A DNA stretch of 64,000 bases, from positions 563,001-627,000 of the forward strand of contig JANQAB010000006.1 of the NCBI GenBank assembly GCA_024707265.1, written 5' to 3'. Made by a program: the position numbers and the translations under genes. The DNA comes from Sporocytophaga sp. (GTDB lineage: Bacteria > Bacteroidota > Bacteroidia > Cytophagales > Cytophagaceae). Below, piece by piece: positions 1 through 10,717 of this stretch (positions are counted from its first letter, which is position 1; each line of letters opens with the position of its first letter). The notes below the pieces were generated by a model, which saw only the letters and a program-made list of their open reading frames with translations, was not told the DNA's origin and ran no database searches.

Positions 1-844
1 TTAAATACAAAACTAATGGATTGAGAAACAAATTTATTTCCCAATATATCTGCAACATCAGCTATATTAATTGAATTTACACTTGCAACTTCGAGCGCAG
101 CAGATAGAGTAAGAGTCACTGTATCTTTGGAAGCAGAGAGCGTTGCAGATGTGACATTCAGCCCGGAATAATTGAAAACTGTTTGTGCAGAAGAAATATC
201 TAAGGGTTCATTAAAAATAACTTTTACAATGTTATTCTGAGGCGCATAAACTCTTTTAATAACAGGGGGATAGGTATCCGGTGATACATTACATACAGAG
301 TTACCTTCTCCCGGTGAAGCATAAATGATAGAGCCATCTTCAAAAATCCCTCCTATATCATTCGATGCATCCCAATTATATCCAAACGCATTATCAGAAT
401 TAACATCACATAAAACCAGTGAAGAGCCCTTTCCATCGGCATTATTATTCCATGGCTTTTTGTTATCATACTCTACAGAATCTGCAATTGCCCCTGAAGG
501 AGTTTTAATAACAATCTTTTTCACCGCTGTTACTTAATGCACCGCTTTCCCACTGAAGTGGAGTCAATCCAAAGGTTTGTTCGAAAAAAACTTGCATACC
601 TTGCAACAACAACATAACTGCCTGGTTGAAGTATATGGGCTGGAAAAACATAATCAAATCCGCTTGTTACTTTATATCCTGCCAGATTTAATGGCTGATT
701 ACCCTTATTGTATAGCTCAATAAACTCCAGCGTATCATTACCTGGTTGATTGTACAGGATTTCAGTTATTACAAGATCAGATTGAGCAAAAGCATTTATT
801 GCAAACAATAAACAATAGATTTTAAGTATAATTATTTTCTTCAT
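1..844 (-). CDS. Lamin-tail-domain (LTD) secreted protein, 3' end off the window, two frame breaks
   Basis: The start at 844 gives a cleavable signal peptide ending in FAQ. It is followed by an LTD-like stretch (DLVITEILYNQPGNDTLEFI, residues about 22-41). The frame breaks at an A7 run (584-590) and again at a T5 run (517-521). Removing one base from each restores one continuous frame (SNSGEKIVIKTPSG, then a second LTD segment and an Ig-like tail with VIFNEPLDIS) that runs off the left edge. LTD domains occur in secreted or surface proteins; no catalytic role can be assigned. The next gene lies 29 bp upstream in the same orientation. Two errors at homopolymers suggest miscalled bases rather than a dead gene, but a pseudogene cannot be excluded. 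Confidence 0.7.
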
Positions 845-873
845 ATTAATACGGATTAAAGGCTGTTATTCAA

Positions 874-1419
874 TTAAAAAGATACACCTAATTTTACTAC
901 CACTAAATTTTTATAAGTTGATTCGTCACGATGAGTAAGGTCTACCAGGGCAAATAAATAACTGTCAACCTTGGATGTTAATGGCTGCCTATATCCCAAT
1001 CCTGAAAAGAAGTTTGTAATATAAACTCTCCGATATTCAAAGTTAAGATCATTCCTATATGGTACATTACTATAGAGATACTCCAGGTGGAGAAAGAAAT
1101 TTTTCAGGAAATAAATCCTTGTAAAGATATTTGTTCCATATGCACTGTTGCTTTTCGAATTGTCATTTTTCAAGTAATAAAGATAATTCAGACCAACACC
1201 TGCATCAACTCTTTTATTCAATCTATAAAAAATTATGGGAGCCACATCAATATGCTGTAACTGAAGGTGGTAATTAAAGCCCAATTTAATATGTCCTCCG
1301 GGAGATTTATTAATGTTTGCAACGGAATCATTCTGTCCAAAAGCACTTCCTATTAATGAAACAGAAAGAATCAAAATCAAAAGATTATTTTTCAAATTAT
1401 TAGTAAAACGGTAAGCCAT
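874..1419 (-). CDS. Small outer-membrane beta-barrel protein (hypothetical)
   Basis: 181 residues with a signal peptide (hydrophobic core LLILILSVSLIGSAFG, cleavage before QND). The rest has alternating aromatic and polar strands typical of a small outer-membrane barrel and ends in Phe (KLGVSF), a usual barrel C-terminus. I do not recognise a family. It sits 29 bp upstream of the LTD protein gene on the same strand, so the two are probably cotranscribed. The barrel call rests on composition and strand pattern only. Confidence 0.6.
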   Translation of the reverse strand: MAYRFTNNLKNNLLILILSVSLIGSAFGQNDSVANINKSPGGHIKLGFNYHLQLQHIDVAPIIFYRLNKRVDAGVGLNYLYYLKNDNSKSNSAYGTNIFTRIYFLKNFFLHLEYLYSNVPYRNDLNFEYRRVYITNFFSGLGYRQPLTSKVDSYLFALVDLTHRDESTYKNLVVVKLGVSF

Positions 1420-1618
1420 ATTTTATATATGGAAATTAAATTTTTATTAGAACTGTACGTTTCAATTATTATTATAAAGTTAAGCCTATGACAAATAATT
1501 GTTATAAAAATGAAGCTTCAATTTAAAAAAATCAGCTATATTTAAAAAATAATTATAAATCACCTGAGATTTATTACATTTTTATTATTTCGCTATTTAT
1601 AGAGATTAAAAAATTATT

Positions 1619-2575
1619 ATGAATTACCGCAATATTTCTCTTTATACTTTAGTTATATTCTTACTCCTCTCCAATTGCAATTCGAAAAAGGGATGCATTG
1701 ACCCCCACTCTACGAGCTATGACCCGGAGGCTAAGATAGATGATGGCAGTTGTTCATATCCTTCAACATCAGGCAATATTTCAACCGTAAGGAAACTGAA
1801 AAAGGAATTTGAGGAATTGTCCGGCCTTAAATATTATGATAAAAAATTATGGACCATCATTGATCCTGAAGGGGAAGACATGATCTACAGTATAAATCTT
1901 GTCACAGGTGAACCAAAAGAAACAATCAAAATCTCCGGCATCAACAGCGTAAATTTTGAAGCACTTACATCAAGTGATACTCACTTTTTTATAGGAGATA
2001 TAGGAAATAACAAAGGTAACAGGAAAGACCTTGTCATTTACAAAGTTCCAATTCCCTCGCCTATTAACATTGAAAACACCTCTACGGCAGAAGAAATTAA
2101 ATTTTATTACCCAGAACAGAAAGACTTTAGAAATAACACCTCTACAAACTTTGATGCTGAAGCTATAATATATCAAAACGGACATGTCTACCTTTTCACC
2201 AAGAACAATTCAGATAGCAAGACAAGTTTATATGAAATACCTGCGATTCCCGGAAACCATGCTGCGCGTTTAAAAGGGATATTTGATGTGCAGGGGAAAA
2301 TAACGGATGCTGACATTAATTCAGAAGGAACAAAATTAATCCTGACAGGTCACAGTAAAGAGACAGAGGAAGTATTCTGCTGGTTATTAAAAGATTTTAA
2401 TGGTACAGAATTCTTCACCGGAACCAAAACTAAAATACCACTCGGAAAATTAGATGAGGTAGGACAAGTAGAAGGTGTAACGTTTTTTAATGACAAAAAT
2501 GTCTTTATTTCAAACGAAAAAAATAATGGAGTTTCTGCCAATATATATTTATTGGACATTAGTAAAATTCAATAA
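1619..2575 (+). CDS. Lipoprotein with probable beta-propeller fold
   Basis: 318 residues. A short hydrophobic leader ends in a lipobox (LLLSNC), so the mature protein should be lipid-anchored at Cys20. Right after it comes the motif GCIDPHSTSYDPEAKIDDGS, a Ca-binding-like segment often found after the anchor in Bacteroidota surface proteins. The body has repeated short strands (FEELSGLKYYDKKLW, DTHFFIGDIGNNKG, NFDAEAIIYQNGHVYLFTK) resembling the blades of a SdiA-regulated or esterase-type propeller. No catalytic residues can be named. It stands alone, divergent from the barrel gene at 1419. Confidence 0.6.
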   Translation: MNYRNISLYTLVIFLLLSNCNSKKGCIDPHSTSYDPEAKIDDGSCSYPSTSGNISTVRKLKKEFEELSGLKYYDKKLWTIIDPEGEDMIYSINLVTGEPKETIKISGINSVNFEALTSSDTHFFIGDIGNNKGNRKDLVIYKVPIPSPINIENTSTAEEIKFYYPEQKDFRNNTSTNFDAEAIIYQNGHVYLFTKNNSDSKTSLYEIPAIPGNHAARLKGIFDVQGKITDADINSEGTKLILTGHSKETEEVFCWLLKDFNGTEFFTGTKTKIPLGKLDEVGQVEGVTFFNDKNVFISNEKNNGVSANIYLLDISKIQ

Positions 2576-2833
2576 ACAGGCCGTTCTCCCTAAATTAAAG
2601 GACTGTTTTCATTATGGATTATTATTATCTGGCAAAACACAGAAGACCTACGGAAATATTTTAAAATAAAGGACTTACCTCATCATGACCTTTGTTAAGA
2701 AATCGGGGCAATTAAAAAAATTGTCAAAAAAATCTGGTCATGAAGCAGCGTTATATTATGAAATAAAGTCTTTACGTCAAATTTAAATATAATGGAAATT
2801 CAGCCATTGTATTGGTAAATATCAGTACCGTCA

Positions 2834-3907
2834 ATGAAGAAGAAGTTTTTATATTTTGGAATTGCAATAGCAATTGTCTTAGGAGTTATTTATTGTCCGT
2901 TTAAATTCACATATATCGTTTATGCAACGGGAAAAGTATTTCCCACATATGAATGGGTATTAGGCAGGACTTATGACGGGAGAATTACGGAAACCATTAA
3001 GAATAATCAGCTTGGTGTTATCAGTTCCTATGCAGGCAAAGAGTTTCAAAGAGGTGATGTATTCGATTTTTATATTAATCCTGAGATAAACAATAAACAA
3101 TTTGTTGAAAGAGGAGAAACCATCGGAATAATGAATTCGACCGAGCTGATGCGTCAGATCAATCAGTTGAGAGGAGAAAGAGACGTAGAAAAAGCTTTAT
3201 TAAAAGTATATTCAACCGGGCAGAAAATTCAGACAATTAAAGAAGCCGAAACAAATTTAACGCTGGCCAAAGAAAGGTTTTCTATTCAGGACAAGCTGAT
3301 TTCCAGACAAACAGAGCTCTTCAAAGATTCATTGATCTCTCCTCAACAGTATGATATTGCGAAGAATGAATACGAAATGAGCAAAATTAATTTGGCACTT
3401 GCTGAAGCTCAGATAAAAACGCTGTCAACAGGAGAGAAACCTGAACAGATAAAATTCATCGCTGAAAAGATAGAAAATCTTAACAAACAGATAGCAGTCC
3501 TTGAATCCAGAAAAGAATCCTTACAGATAAAAGCTCCATTCTCCGGATTATTACAAAGAAAAAAAGGAGGGCTAACGTCAGTAGAAGTACTTGCAAATGT
3601 AGTAGATACATCCAACTATATCATTGTTACACCAGTTAGAATTAAAGAGTTTAAAAATCTTGCCCTTGGCCAGAAATGTGTACTCAAACTTTTTAATTCT
3701 GATTGTGAAATGGAAGCCACTGTTTGTCATATAGACAATGCTATCCAGATTATAGGAGGCAAACAGGCGATTTATGTTACTGCGAAAATTGACAAAAAAT
3801 GTCCGGGAGTATACCCTGGAATATTTGCCCAGACCAACTTGCATTGTGGCCAACATACAATTATTGAATATTCCAAACTATTATTCCAAAGCTTATTCTA
3901 TAGATGA
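2834..3907 (+). CDS. HlyD-family periplasmic adaptor (membrane fusion protein)
   Basis: 357 residues. One N-terminal membrane anchor (residues 4-22) is followed by a lipoyl-like half, a long coiled-coil hairpin (residues about 100-230, Q/E/K-rich) and the returning barrel segment with IKAPFSGLLQRKKGG, a hallmark of membrane fusion proteins. Such proteins link an inner-membrane transporter to a TolC channel. The stop overlaps the start of the VTC-domain gene (ATGA), and the operon continues through a DUF4956 protein to a TolC homologue. No ABC ATPase, RND or MFS pump is present, so the inner-membrane partner is presumably encoded by one of these genes or elsewhere. Confidence 0.88.
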   Translation: MKKKFLYFGIAIAIVLGVIYCPFKFTYIVYATGKVFPTYEWVLGRTYDGRITETIKNNQLGVISSYAGKEFQRGDVFDFYINPEINNKQFVERGETIGIMNSTELMRQINQLRGERDVEKALLKVYSTGQKIQTIKEAETNLTLAKERFSIQDKLISRQTELFKDSLISPQQYDIAKNEYEMSKINLALAEAQIKTLSTGEKPEQIKFIAEKIENLNKQIAVLESRKESLQIKAPFSGLLQRKKGGLTSVEVLANVVDTSNYIIVTPVRIKEFKNLALGQKCVLKLFNSDCEMEATVCHIDNAIQIIGGKQAIYVTAKIDKKCPGVYPGIFAQTNLHCGQHTIIEYSKLLFQSLFYR

Positions 3908-4686
3908 AACTCCGTTACGAAAGGAAGTACTTTGTGCCTAATGACCGGCTGGATGAATTAAGGACAAGGTTAATGCCATTTGTTTTTCCGGACGTTCATA
4001 CTAAAGTTGGAGAATCCGGACTTAGCCAGTATACCGTTAGAAGTATCTATTATGATACTCCTTTCATGGAGTATTATTATGAAAAAAAAGAAGGCCTTGA
4101 ATTCAGAAATAAATTCAGAATAAGAGGGTACGACAGTCTAAATGAAGACAGCATTGTTTTCCTTGAAATAAAAAGAAAGCTTAGCAACAGAATAGGAAAA
4201 CACAGAGCGACCTTAAAATACAGCGATCTTAAATCTCTTCTGACCACCGGCAATACAAAAGATTATATTAATGGGCCAAAGCTCCCTAAAGCTTTAAAAG
4301 ATGCGAATAAATTTCTATTTTACTATTACTCCAAATCATTAAAGCCTGTTAACCTTGTAACCTATGACAGAGAAGCCTTCCATGGCAAGTTTGATGATGA
4401 GGTCAGAATTACTTTTGATAAAAACGTACGAACTTCAATATATCCGACTATTGACGAATTATATTCAGAAGAAAGACTGAAGCTGGTTACTCCCGGTTAC
4501 TTTGTGCTTGAAATAAAGTATTACAACATTATGCCTACATGGGCCAGGTCTATTGTGGAAGAGTTCTGTCTGCAACTTGAAGCAATATCAAAATATTCTT
4601 CAGGTCTGGACATTCATCACACAACTTACGGCACAATGAGGTTTTCACCAATTTCGTTATCAAGAAATCCATTTTACAGATTATAA
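3904..4686 (+). CDS. VTC-domain (polyphosphate polymerase-like) protein
   Basis: 260 residues. It opens with LRYERKYFV, the basic R-x-E-x-K start of the VTC catalytic tunnel fold. It continues with VRSIYYDTPFMEYYYEK, FRNKFRIRGY, FLEIKRKL and a late FVLEIKYYNIMP strand, all in the order expected for this family. VTC4 of yeast makes polyphosphate from ATP in a tunnel lined by such Arg, Lys and Glu residues. The length suits a stand-alone bacterial VTC domain without an SPX domain. It starts inside the stop codon of the HlyD gene and lies 5 bp before the DUF4956 gene. Enzymatic activity is inferred from the family only; no signal peptide is seen, so it should be cytoplasmic. Confidence 0.85.
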   Translation: MKLRYERKYFVPNDRLDELRTRLMPFVFPDVHTKVGESGLSQYTVRSIYYDTPFMEYYYEKKEGLEFRNKFRIRGYDSLNEDSIVFLEIKRKLSNRIGKHRATLKYSDLKSLLTTGNTKDYINGPKLPKALKDANKFLFYYYSKSLKPVNLVTYDREAFHGKFDDEVRITFDKNVRTSIYPTIDELYSEERLKLVTPGYFVLEIKYYNIMPTWARSIVEEFCLQLEAISKYSSGLDIHHTTYGTMRFSPISLSRNPFYRL

Positions 4687-4691
4687 AAATT

Positions 4692-5367
4692 ATGAATGAA
4701 GAATTACAGGATATTTTTTTCTATGCTTTAACAATAAAAGATGTAATAGGTAGATTATTAGTAGCTCTCCTTTGTGGTGTCATTATCTCTTTATTTTACA
4801 GAGTAACATATAGGGGGTATAGCTATTCGTCCACCTTTGTTAACTCCATTATATTACTTACCATGATTACAACTATCGTTATTATGGTAATAGGGAATAA
4901 CCTGGCAGCTGCTTTTGGTCTTGTTGGTGCTATGTCTATTATCCGTTTCAGAACGGCAATTAAAGACACGATGGACATCATGTTTATCTTTTTCTCTCTT
5001 GCAATAGGACTTGCATGTGGAGTAGATTTTGTTTCCGTCGCTATTATAGGAACGATAGTAATAGGATCTATTTATTTTGTGATTGTAAAATTCAACTTGT
5101 CTGCTCCAAGAAAAAGAGATTTTTTATTACAGCTTATAACTGTTGGTCAGGAAAATGATGGCAAGGAATTAAATGACGTAATTAAAAAAGTACTGCAGAA
5201 AATATAAAGTAGTAAATGTAAAGGGATTAGGCGAAGAACGCTCTGACATGCTTGAGGTTTCCTATTACATTAAATTAAAAGATGAAAACAGCGGAAAAAA
5301 TTTCATAAAAGAAATTAAGGCTGTAGGAGAAGTTAAACATGCCAACTTATTTTTTGACGAGGAATAA
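4692..5367 (+). CDS. DUF4956 membrane protein, one frame break near the C-terminus
   Basis: Four predicted membrane segments (residues about 18-35, 52-72, 78-92 and 100-140), with the family motif GLVGAMSIIRFRTAIKDTMD between helices. The frame closes early at 5207, but removing one A from the A6 run at 5184-5189 continues it to 5367 as IKKYCRKYKVVNVKGLGEER and then VSYYIKLKD, the usual cytoplasmic tail of this family. The restored stop lies 3 bp before the TolC start. DUF4956 proteins are often encoded next to VTC-domain proteins; their function is unknown. Here it is the only multi-span inner-membrane protein in an adaptor/channel operon. Confidence 0.85.
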
Positions 5368-5370
5368 CAG

Positions 5371-6711
5371 ATGAACAGGATAAAAAAGACCAGGATACAA
5401 TTATCTATCTTAATATGTCTTTTATGTTTCGTATTCGTGTTTCCTTCGGTCGCTCAAAACGAAAGCCAGACATGGACACTTGATCAATGTATCGAATATG
5501 CATTGAAACATAATTTCACTATACAGCAAACTATGCTGCAGAGTGAAAAAGCTGCAATCAATCTAAAATCTGCCAAAAACAATTACCTTCCTGAGATAGT
5601 AGGAAAAGGAAGAAACGTTTACAACTGGGGTTTATTCGTTGACCCTGCTACCAACTTACTTACTACACAAAGCAGTGAGATTTATACAGGATCAGTTGAA
5701 GGAGAACTAACCCTTTTCAACGGAGGTTATAATTATTATACATTAAAGCAAAACAGAGACTTATTAAACGCTACTCTCACTGACAATAAGAAAGTAAGTA
5801 ATGACATTACTCTGGCCATTATTTCAGCATATTATCAGGTTCTGTTTGCCCAGGAACAAATAAAAATAACCACCACGCAGAGAGATCAATCCCGAATTCA
5901 ATATGATTTGATAAAAGGAATGGTTGAAAAAGGCGTGCTATCAAAAATAAATCTTCAGGAAGTCGAGTCTGAGCTTGCTCAAAGAGAGGCTGCTATAACC
6001 CTTGCTAACAGCAATACACAGCGCAGCCAGCTTGCTTTAAAACAACTTATGGCCTATACAAATGGAAATCTTTATTTAATAAATGAAGATAAAAACTCAA
6101 TCCCAGATTCCTTGCAAATTGAGTCCTATGAAGAGATTAAAGAAAAAGCCTGCACCTTTCTTCCTGAGATAAAAAGCGCACAATACCGGCTTAATGCTCT
6201 TCAATACAGAAGCCAGGCGACCAATTCACTTCGTTTATTTACCTTCTCTGTATCCGGCGGAGTTATTACACGTAGCTCCAATCTTGTTCAGCTAGAACAA
6301 AAAAAACAATTCAAGCAAAATCTTACTGAATATGTTTCATTCAATCTGGCTGTACCTATTTTCAGTAAATTTTTAAAGGTTAATGCATTGGCATTATCCA
6401 AAATAGATGTTGATATACAGAAAAAAGAATTAGATAAAGTTAACCTGGAGGTAGAGCAAAGAATTCAGGGATCTTATCTCGATCTTGTAACAGCACACAA
6501 TAACTTTAAGGCCTTAGATAAAAAAGCAAAAGCTTTTCAAGCCCAGTATAATTATGCTTCGAGAGCATATTCATCAGGAATTATCAATTATACAGAATAT
6601 AATTATGCAGCCAATATGCTTGTCACCTCGCAACTTGAGCAATTGATTGCCGAATATGACTTCTATCTCAAAAGAAAAACATTAGAATTTTACGAAGGAA
6701 AAGGATATTGA
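5371..6711 (+). CDS. TolC-family outer-membrane efflux protein
   Basis: 446 residues with a signal peptide ending in VAQN. The opening WTLDQCIEYALKHN is the classic first helix of TolC-like proteins. Two similar alpha-helical halves follow (repeated N-L-x-x-A and Q-x-A-x-x-x-Y patterns), consistent with the trimeric outer-membrane barrel and periplasmic tunnel. It is the last gene of the HlyD-VTC-DUF4956 operon, 3 bp after the restored DUF4956 stop, so it most likely supplies the exit duct for whatever that system exports. Substrate unknown. Confidence 0.9.
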   Translation: MNRIKKTRIQLSILICLLCFVFVFPSVAQNESQTWTLDQCIEYALKHNFTIQQTMLQSEKAAINLKSAKNNYLPEIVGKGRNVYNWGLFVDPATNLLTTQSSEIYTGSVEGELTLFNGGYNYYTLKQNRDLLNATLTDNKKVSNDITLAIISAYYQVLFAQEQIKITTTQRDQSRIQYDLIKGMVEKGVLSKINLQEVESELAQREAAITLANSNTQRSQLALKQLMAYTNGNLYLINEDKNSIPDSLQIESYEEIKEKACTFLPEIKSAQYRLNALQYRSQATNSLRLFTFSVSGGVITRSSNLVQLEQKKQFKQNLTEYVSFNLAVPIFSKFLKVNALALSKIDVDIQKKELDKVNLEVEQRIQGSYLDLVTAHNNFKALDKKAKAFQAQYNYASRAYSSGIINYTEYNYAANMLVTSQLEQLIAEYDFYLKRKTLEFYEGKGY

Positions 6712-6856
6712 CACCGATAAAGGGCATTTGTGAATGGTGTCCTGACTTTGAGCCTAAAATATTTTTTCATATCATTCTACGCCCAACCTTATGCATTTAT
6801 AACATTTTGATGTGAATATGGTTTACAACAGATTGTAAAACCATAACACACTCATT

Positions 6857-9447
6857 ATGAGAAACAAAACACACCTCCTAGGTTGGATTTTATTCCTTTT
6901 GTTACAAAAAGCAATAGCACAACCAGAAGTAATTAAAGTAATTCCCACAGAAAGTTATTTTAACTTCGAAGCCCTGGGAAAAGTTTATTTTTTTTGACAA
7001 AGATAGTCTCTGGACCTCTAATGGTACCTCAGGAGGTACTATTTTCCTTAAAGACCTGGGTCAAAAAGGGGTAGAATTTCGTGATGTTGTAATTCCTTAC
7101 ATCGGATTTGAACTCAACAGCACCTTTCTTTTTGTGACCAGAGGCACTACCCAATTCAGCTTATGGAGAAGCAATGGTACAGCCGGAGGTACCGTTTCAG
7201 TTGCAAGTTATGATTACATAAAACCATTGGGGGTACTCAATAATGAGTTTTATTATGGCGCCCTTACCGGCACAACATCCAGGCTTTATAAAATAGGGAA
7301 TACCGGAACACCAGTACTCTTAAAAACGGTTAACCTTGAGCCATATTCGAAGGAAGCCTCAGTCTTTCAAAGAGATTTTAATGACCATGAAGTCATAGGC
7401 AATACACTTTATTTCCGCGCAAATGGCTCAGGAGGAGCACAAGAGCTATGGAAAACCAACGGAACAGCTGCAGGTACTGTAAAAGTAAGCGACTCACCTG
7501 GTGTTGGTTTTGCGCCTAATTACACAAATGTTAATGGCACACTGTTTTTTGCTGAAAATGGATTTCCGGCTAAGCTTTGGAAAAGTAATGGTACAAGTGG
7601 AGGAACAGTTATTGTAGAAAGTTTTCCTCCTACTTTTGATTTAGCCACTATCATCACTGCTTTTGCTGAATATAAAAACAAACTAATTTTTTCACTGAAT
7701 GGATTGCTACTTACCAATGCCCTTTTATATGTTTCAGATGGAACGGAAAATGGTACAAAGATCATAAAAGAACTCCCCTATGGCGGTCAGGAAACTGGAG
7801 TTTTTCCCGCTGGAGTGGTTAATGATCAGCTGGCTTTTTTTCAATATATCTCTTTTTGAGCCACCTATTTTATTCCGTACAGACGCAACACCTTCAGGAA
7901 CTATTCTTGTAAAAAAGACCGACACGTACGGATTTCGAGATATTGCAACTTTATCAGATTATGTCTTTTTTTCGAACCCGCTTGAAACTGATGGAGACTA
8001 TCAACTATGGCAATCAGATTTAACTCCTCCCAACACCAAACCCGTCAAAGATATATTTCCAGGAACCGATTTTCCAAACACAGGAAATCTCGTAAACCTG
8101 AGCAACGTACTTTATTTTACAACTATAGAAAGCGGAGTTAAGAAACTTTGGAAGTACAATCCTAACGTACCTCTGATACCTACTCCGTATTTCTCTGTGG
8201 TCAATGCACAAACAGACCAGGACAGAGGAATTCTGCGGGAGAATGATACCATCGTAAAATATCAGCAGGAAACGATCAATATCCGTTATAATCCCATCAA
8301 TAATCCAGGAAGTGTTAAATTTACCTTGAACGGTTCTTTCGTACGAAATGAGAACGATCCTCCATTTGCTTTAGCCGGAGATGAGAATGGAAATTATAAC
8401 GCATGGCTGCCTTCCAATCAGGGCTATTATACTTTGTTAGCTCAGGAATACTCAGGTAACAATGGCACGGGTACATTGCTTGAATCTACCACGATTCACT
8501 TCTTTGTGCAGGCCATCAACTATGGGCAGTCTCCTGTAGCCAACGCCGGCGGTGACAAGACAATTACATTACCAACAACCTCTACCACTTTTAGCGGAAG
8601 TGCATCCGCTCCGGGAGGAAGTATTACCTCTACTCTTTGGACGCTTGTTTCATCGCCTTTATTTGATATACTCGTTGTGATAGCAAATCCAAATGCTCTA
8701 TCAACATCTGTATCCGGATTTACCGTTCCTGGTCGTTATGAATTCAGACTCGCTGTAACAAATAATTTTGGTATCACCGCGTATGATGATCTTGTAGTGC
8801 ATGTGAGCGGCCAGGCAGTATATGGATTCACGATTGTTGAAGGAGGAAGCACTTCAGGCACCGGAATACCGATAATTAACGGAGCTACTATAAATCTTGC
8901 TTCGTATGATCCAGAAAACTTAAACTTTGAGGCTATTACTGTTCCTGGAACAGTAGGAAGTGTACGCTTTAATTACGATGGAGTCATTAGAACAGAAAAT
9001 CAGCCACCTTACGCTTTCTATGGAGACAATAACGGAATATTTAACGGAGGACCTATTACAAACGGGAATCACACTCTATCTGCTACTCCCTATACAGGAA
9101 GCAATGCTTCAGGCACGGCTGGCTTGACAAAGACAATTTCATTCACAGTTATTAATGGAGCTTCGTCTTTAAGAACCGGGAATCTTTCATCCTATGTAAC
9201 TGCCTCCTGCTACCCGAATCCTTCTTCCGATAATGTTACGATCACTTTATCAATGAAAGAAAACGGCTACAGTGTTATCCACATTTATGACAGCCAGGGC
9301 AATGAAGTGGAAAAGCTTTATGAAGGTGAAGTGGAAAAAGACAGAGAATTAAACTTCAAATGGAATTCAAACAACAAACAAGGGCTTTATTTATTAAAAG
9401 TTAAAAGTGGAAATAAAGAATATATTGAAAAGATCATCATAAACTGA
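6857..9447 (+). CDS. Secreted ELWxxDGT-repeat protein with PKD-like domain and T9SS sorting tail, two frame breaks
   Basis: The true start is ATG 6857 (MRNKTHLLGW, signal peptide ending IAQ). A T8 run at 6988-6995 breaks the frame after KVYFF; one T fewer gives KVYFFDKDSLWTSNGTSGG and joins the main frame. A second break lies between 7835 and 7857 (T7 and T5 runs). The N-terminal part carries ELWxxDGT-type repeats (LWRSNGTAGGT, LWKTNGTAAGT, LWKSNGTSGGT, YVSDGTENGT). The middle has a PKD/Ig-like domain (PVANAGGDKTITLP). The C-terminus (CYPNPSSDNVTI, ending EKIIIN) is a T9SS sorting domain. Probably a cell-surface or extracellular protein; function unknown. It ends just before a strong terminator. 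Confidence 0.8.
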
Positions 9448-9455
9448 GTTATTCT

Positions 9456-9496
9456 AAAAAAGATTGCAGGACACTTATTATCCTGCAATCTTTTTT
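9456..9496. terminator. Bidirectional intrinsic terminator
   Basis: A perfect 16-bp stem (A6 then GATTGCAGGA at 9456-9471; its complement at 9481-9496) with a 9-nt loop, flanked by A and T runs on both sides. It sits between two convergent genes (ending at 9447 and 9518) and can serve both. Confidence 0.92.
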
Positions 9497-9517
9497 GTAT
9501 TCATTTTAGCACATCCA

Positions 9518-10717
9518 TCAAATTACCTTAAGCAATTCCACATTTCTTTCGTCCACTGCCCTCTCGTACATACTCAAATACTGCTCCCCGATAAGGCTCC
9601 AGTCATATTCCTTTAAAAGCTTTTCCGAAGCTTTTTTTGCATGCAATTGCACAGACTCTCTGCACTCCATTAACTCTTCAATTCTACAGGCCAGATCCTC
9701 ACTATTTCTGGATTGGAAAAACAAGCAATGATTCTGCTCTTTGAACATTTCTGTTATACACGGAAGGTCAGAAGAAATGAGCGGTACACCCGCTGCTACA
9801 GGTTCAAGAGCAGAATATGGCAAATACTCGAGTTCACTAGGCATTACAAAAGCATTGCAAATCTTAAACAATGTATTTCTTTGAACATCATTCACCCAAT
9901 CCAATACTATTATATTACTGCCCAATTTTTTAGTTTTATCATCTATCTTTTTAAGATAGCTATCCCATTTCAATTCCCAGCTAACGTTTCTTCTTCCTGC
10001 AAGAATAAATTTAACGTTACAGCCTCTTTTCATCAAAATCCTGGCTGCATCAAGAAAATATTCTATACCTTTTCCCTGAGCCCATCTTGACATGCATAGT
10101 ACAACCAGTTCAGCTCCTCTTACCTTTGCTTTGATTTTCTTTTTAAAGGCAGCATCTTCCTTTTCATAGTCAGCAGCGTTGATTCCGTTAGGTATAAAGC
10201 TTACAGCCTTTTCGCTAAGGATATTTCCATAAACTGCACTAAGATTTACATAGGATGAATTATTCAGAATATGAATCGTCTGCGCCTTTTCCAACAACAT
10301 TTCTTCGCAATTAATTGAAGAGACCGGATTTACTCTTATTCCCTTTTCAAATTTAGCGATACTATGAATACTATAAACTATTTTCTGTTCCGGAGCTTCC
10401 TGAACAACACGTGATATTATTTTATCAATAATCCAATGAGAGTTAAAGACGTGTATCAGATCATACTTTTCGGCCTTTATTAACTTAATACAGTTTGATA
10501 CATATTGAGCAGGGTAACTGGCAATAAGCTTAGTAGAGCTATTGGCATTACATCTGTAATGCTTTGCTGAAACTGATAAATACTTGGGGCTATAGCCGAG
10601 ATGAAATACATCCAAGTCCAAAGCTTTCCTGAGCTCGGAAGTAAGTCCATTTACCACTCTCCCTACTCCCCCCAAAATATGTTCTCCAAATTCAAAGGTT
10701 ATAAATAAAACTCTCAT
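9518..10717 (-). CDS. GT4-type glycosyltransferase
   Basis: 399 residues with a GT-B fold. The N-terminal domain opens with RVLFITFEFGEHILGGVGRV, the glycine-rich acceptor loop of glycogen-synthase-like and GT4 enzymes. The C-terminal domain has SRWAQGKGIEYFLDAARIL and the donor-binding segment PSELEYLPYSALEPVAAG, with the E-x7-E pattern (E at about 300 and 308). It should transfer a sugar from a nucleotide-sugar donor, probably in surface polysaccharide or glycolipid synthesis; acceptor and donor are not predictable. No signal peptide, so cytoplasmic. A methyltransferase gene lies 500 bp upstream on the same strand. Confidence 0.88.
   Translation of the reverse strand: MRVLFITFEFGEHILGGVGRVVNGLTSELRKALDLDVFHLGYSPKYLSVSAKHYRCNANSSTKLIASYPAQYVSNCIKLIKAEKYDLIHVFNSHWIIDKIISRVVQEAPEQKIVYSIHSIAKFEKGIRVNPVSSINCEEMLLEKAQTIHILNNSSYVNLSAVYGNILSEKAVSFIPNGINAADYEKEDAAFKKKIKAKVRGAELVVLCMSRWAQGKGIEYFLDAARILMKRGCNVKFILAGRRNVSWELKWDSYLKKIDDKTKKLGSNIIVLDWVNDVQRNTLFKICNAFVMPSELEYLPYSALEPVAAGVPLISSDLPCITEMFKEQNHCLFFQSRNSEDLACRIEELMECRESVQLHAKKASEKLLKEYDWSLIGEQYLSMYERAVDERNVELLKVI

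Noticed and set aside
2680..2755. Inverted pair TCATGACC and GGTCATGA upstream of the HlyD gene, considered as an operator
   Set aside because: Only 8 bp and about 44 bp apart; no regulator nearby to link it to.
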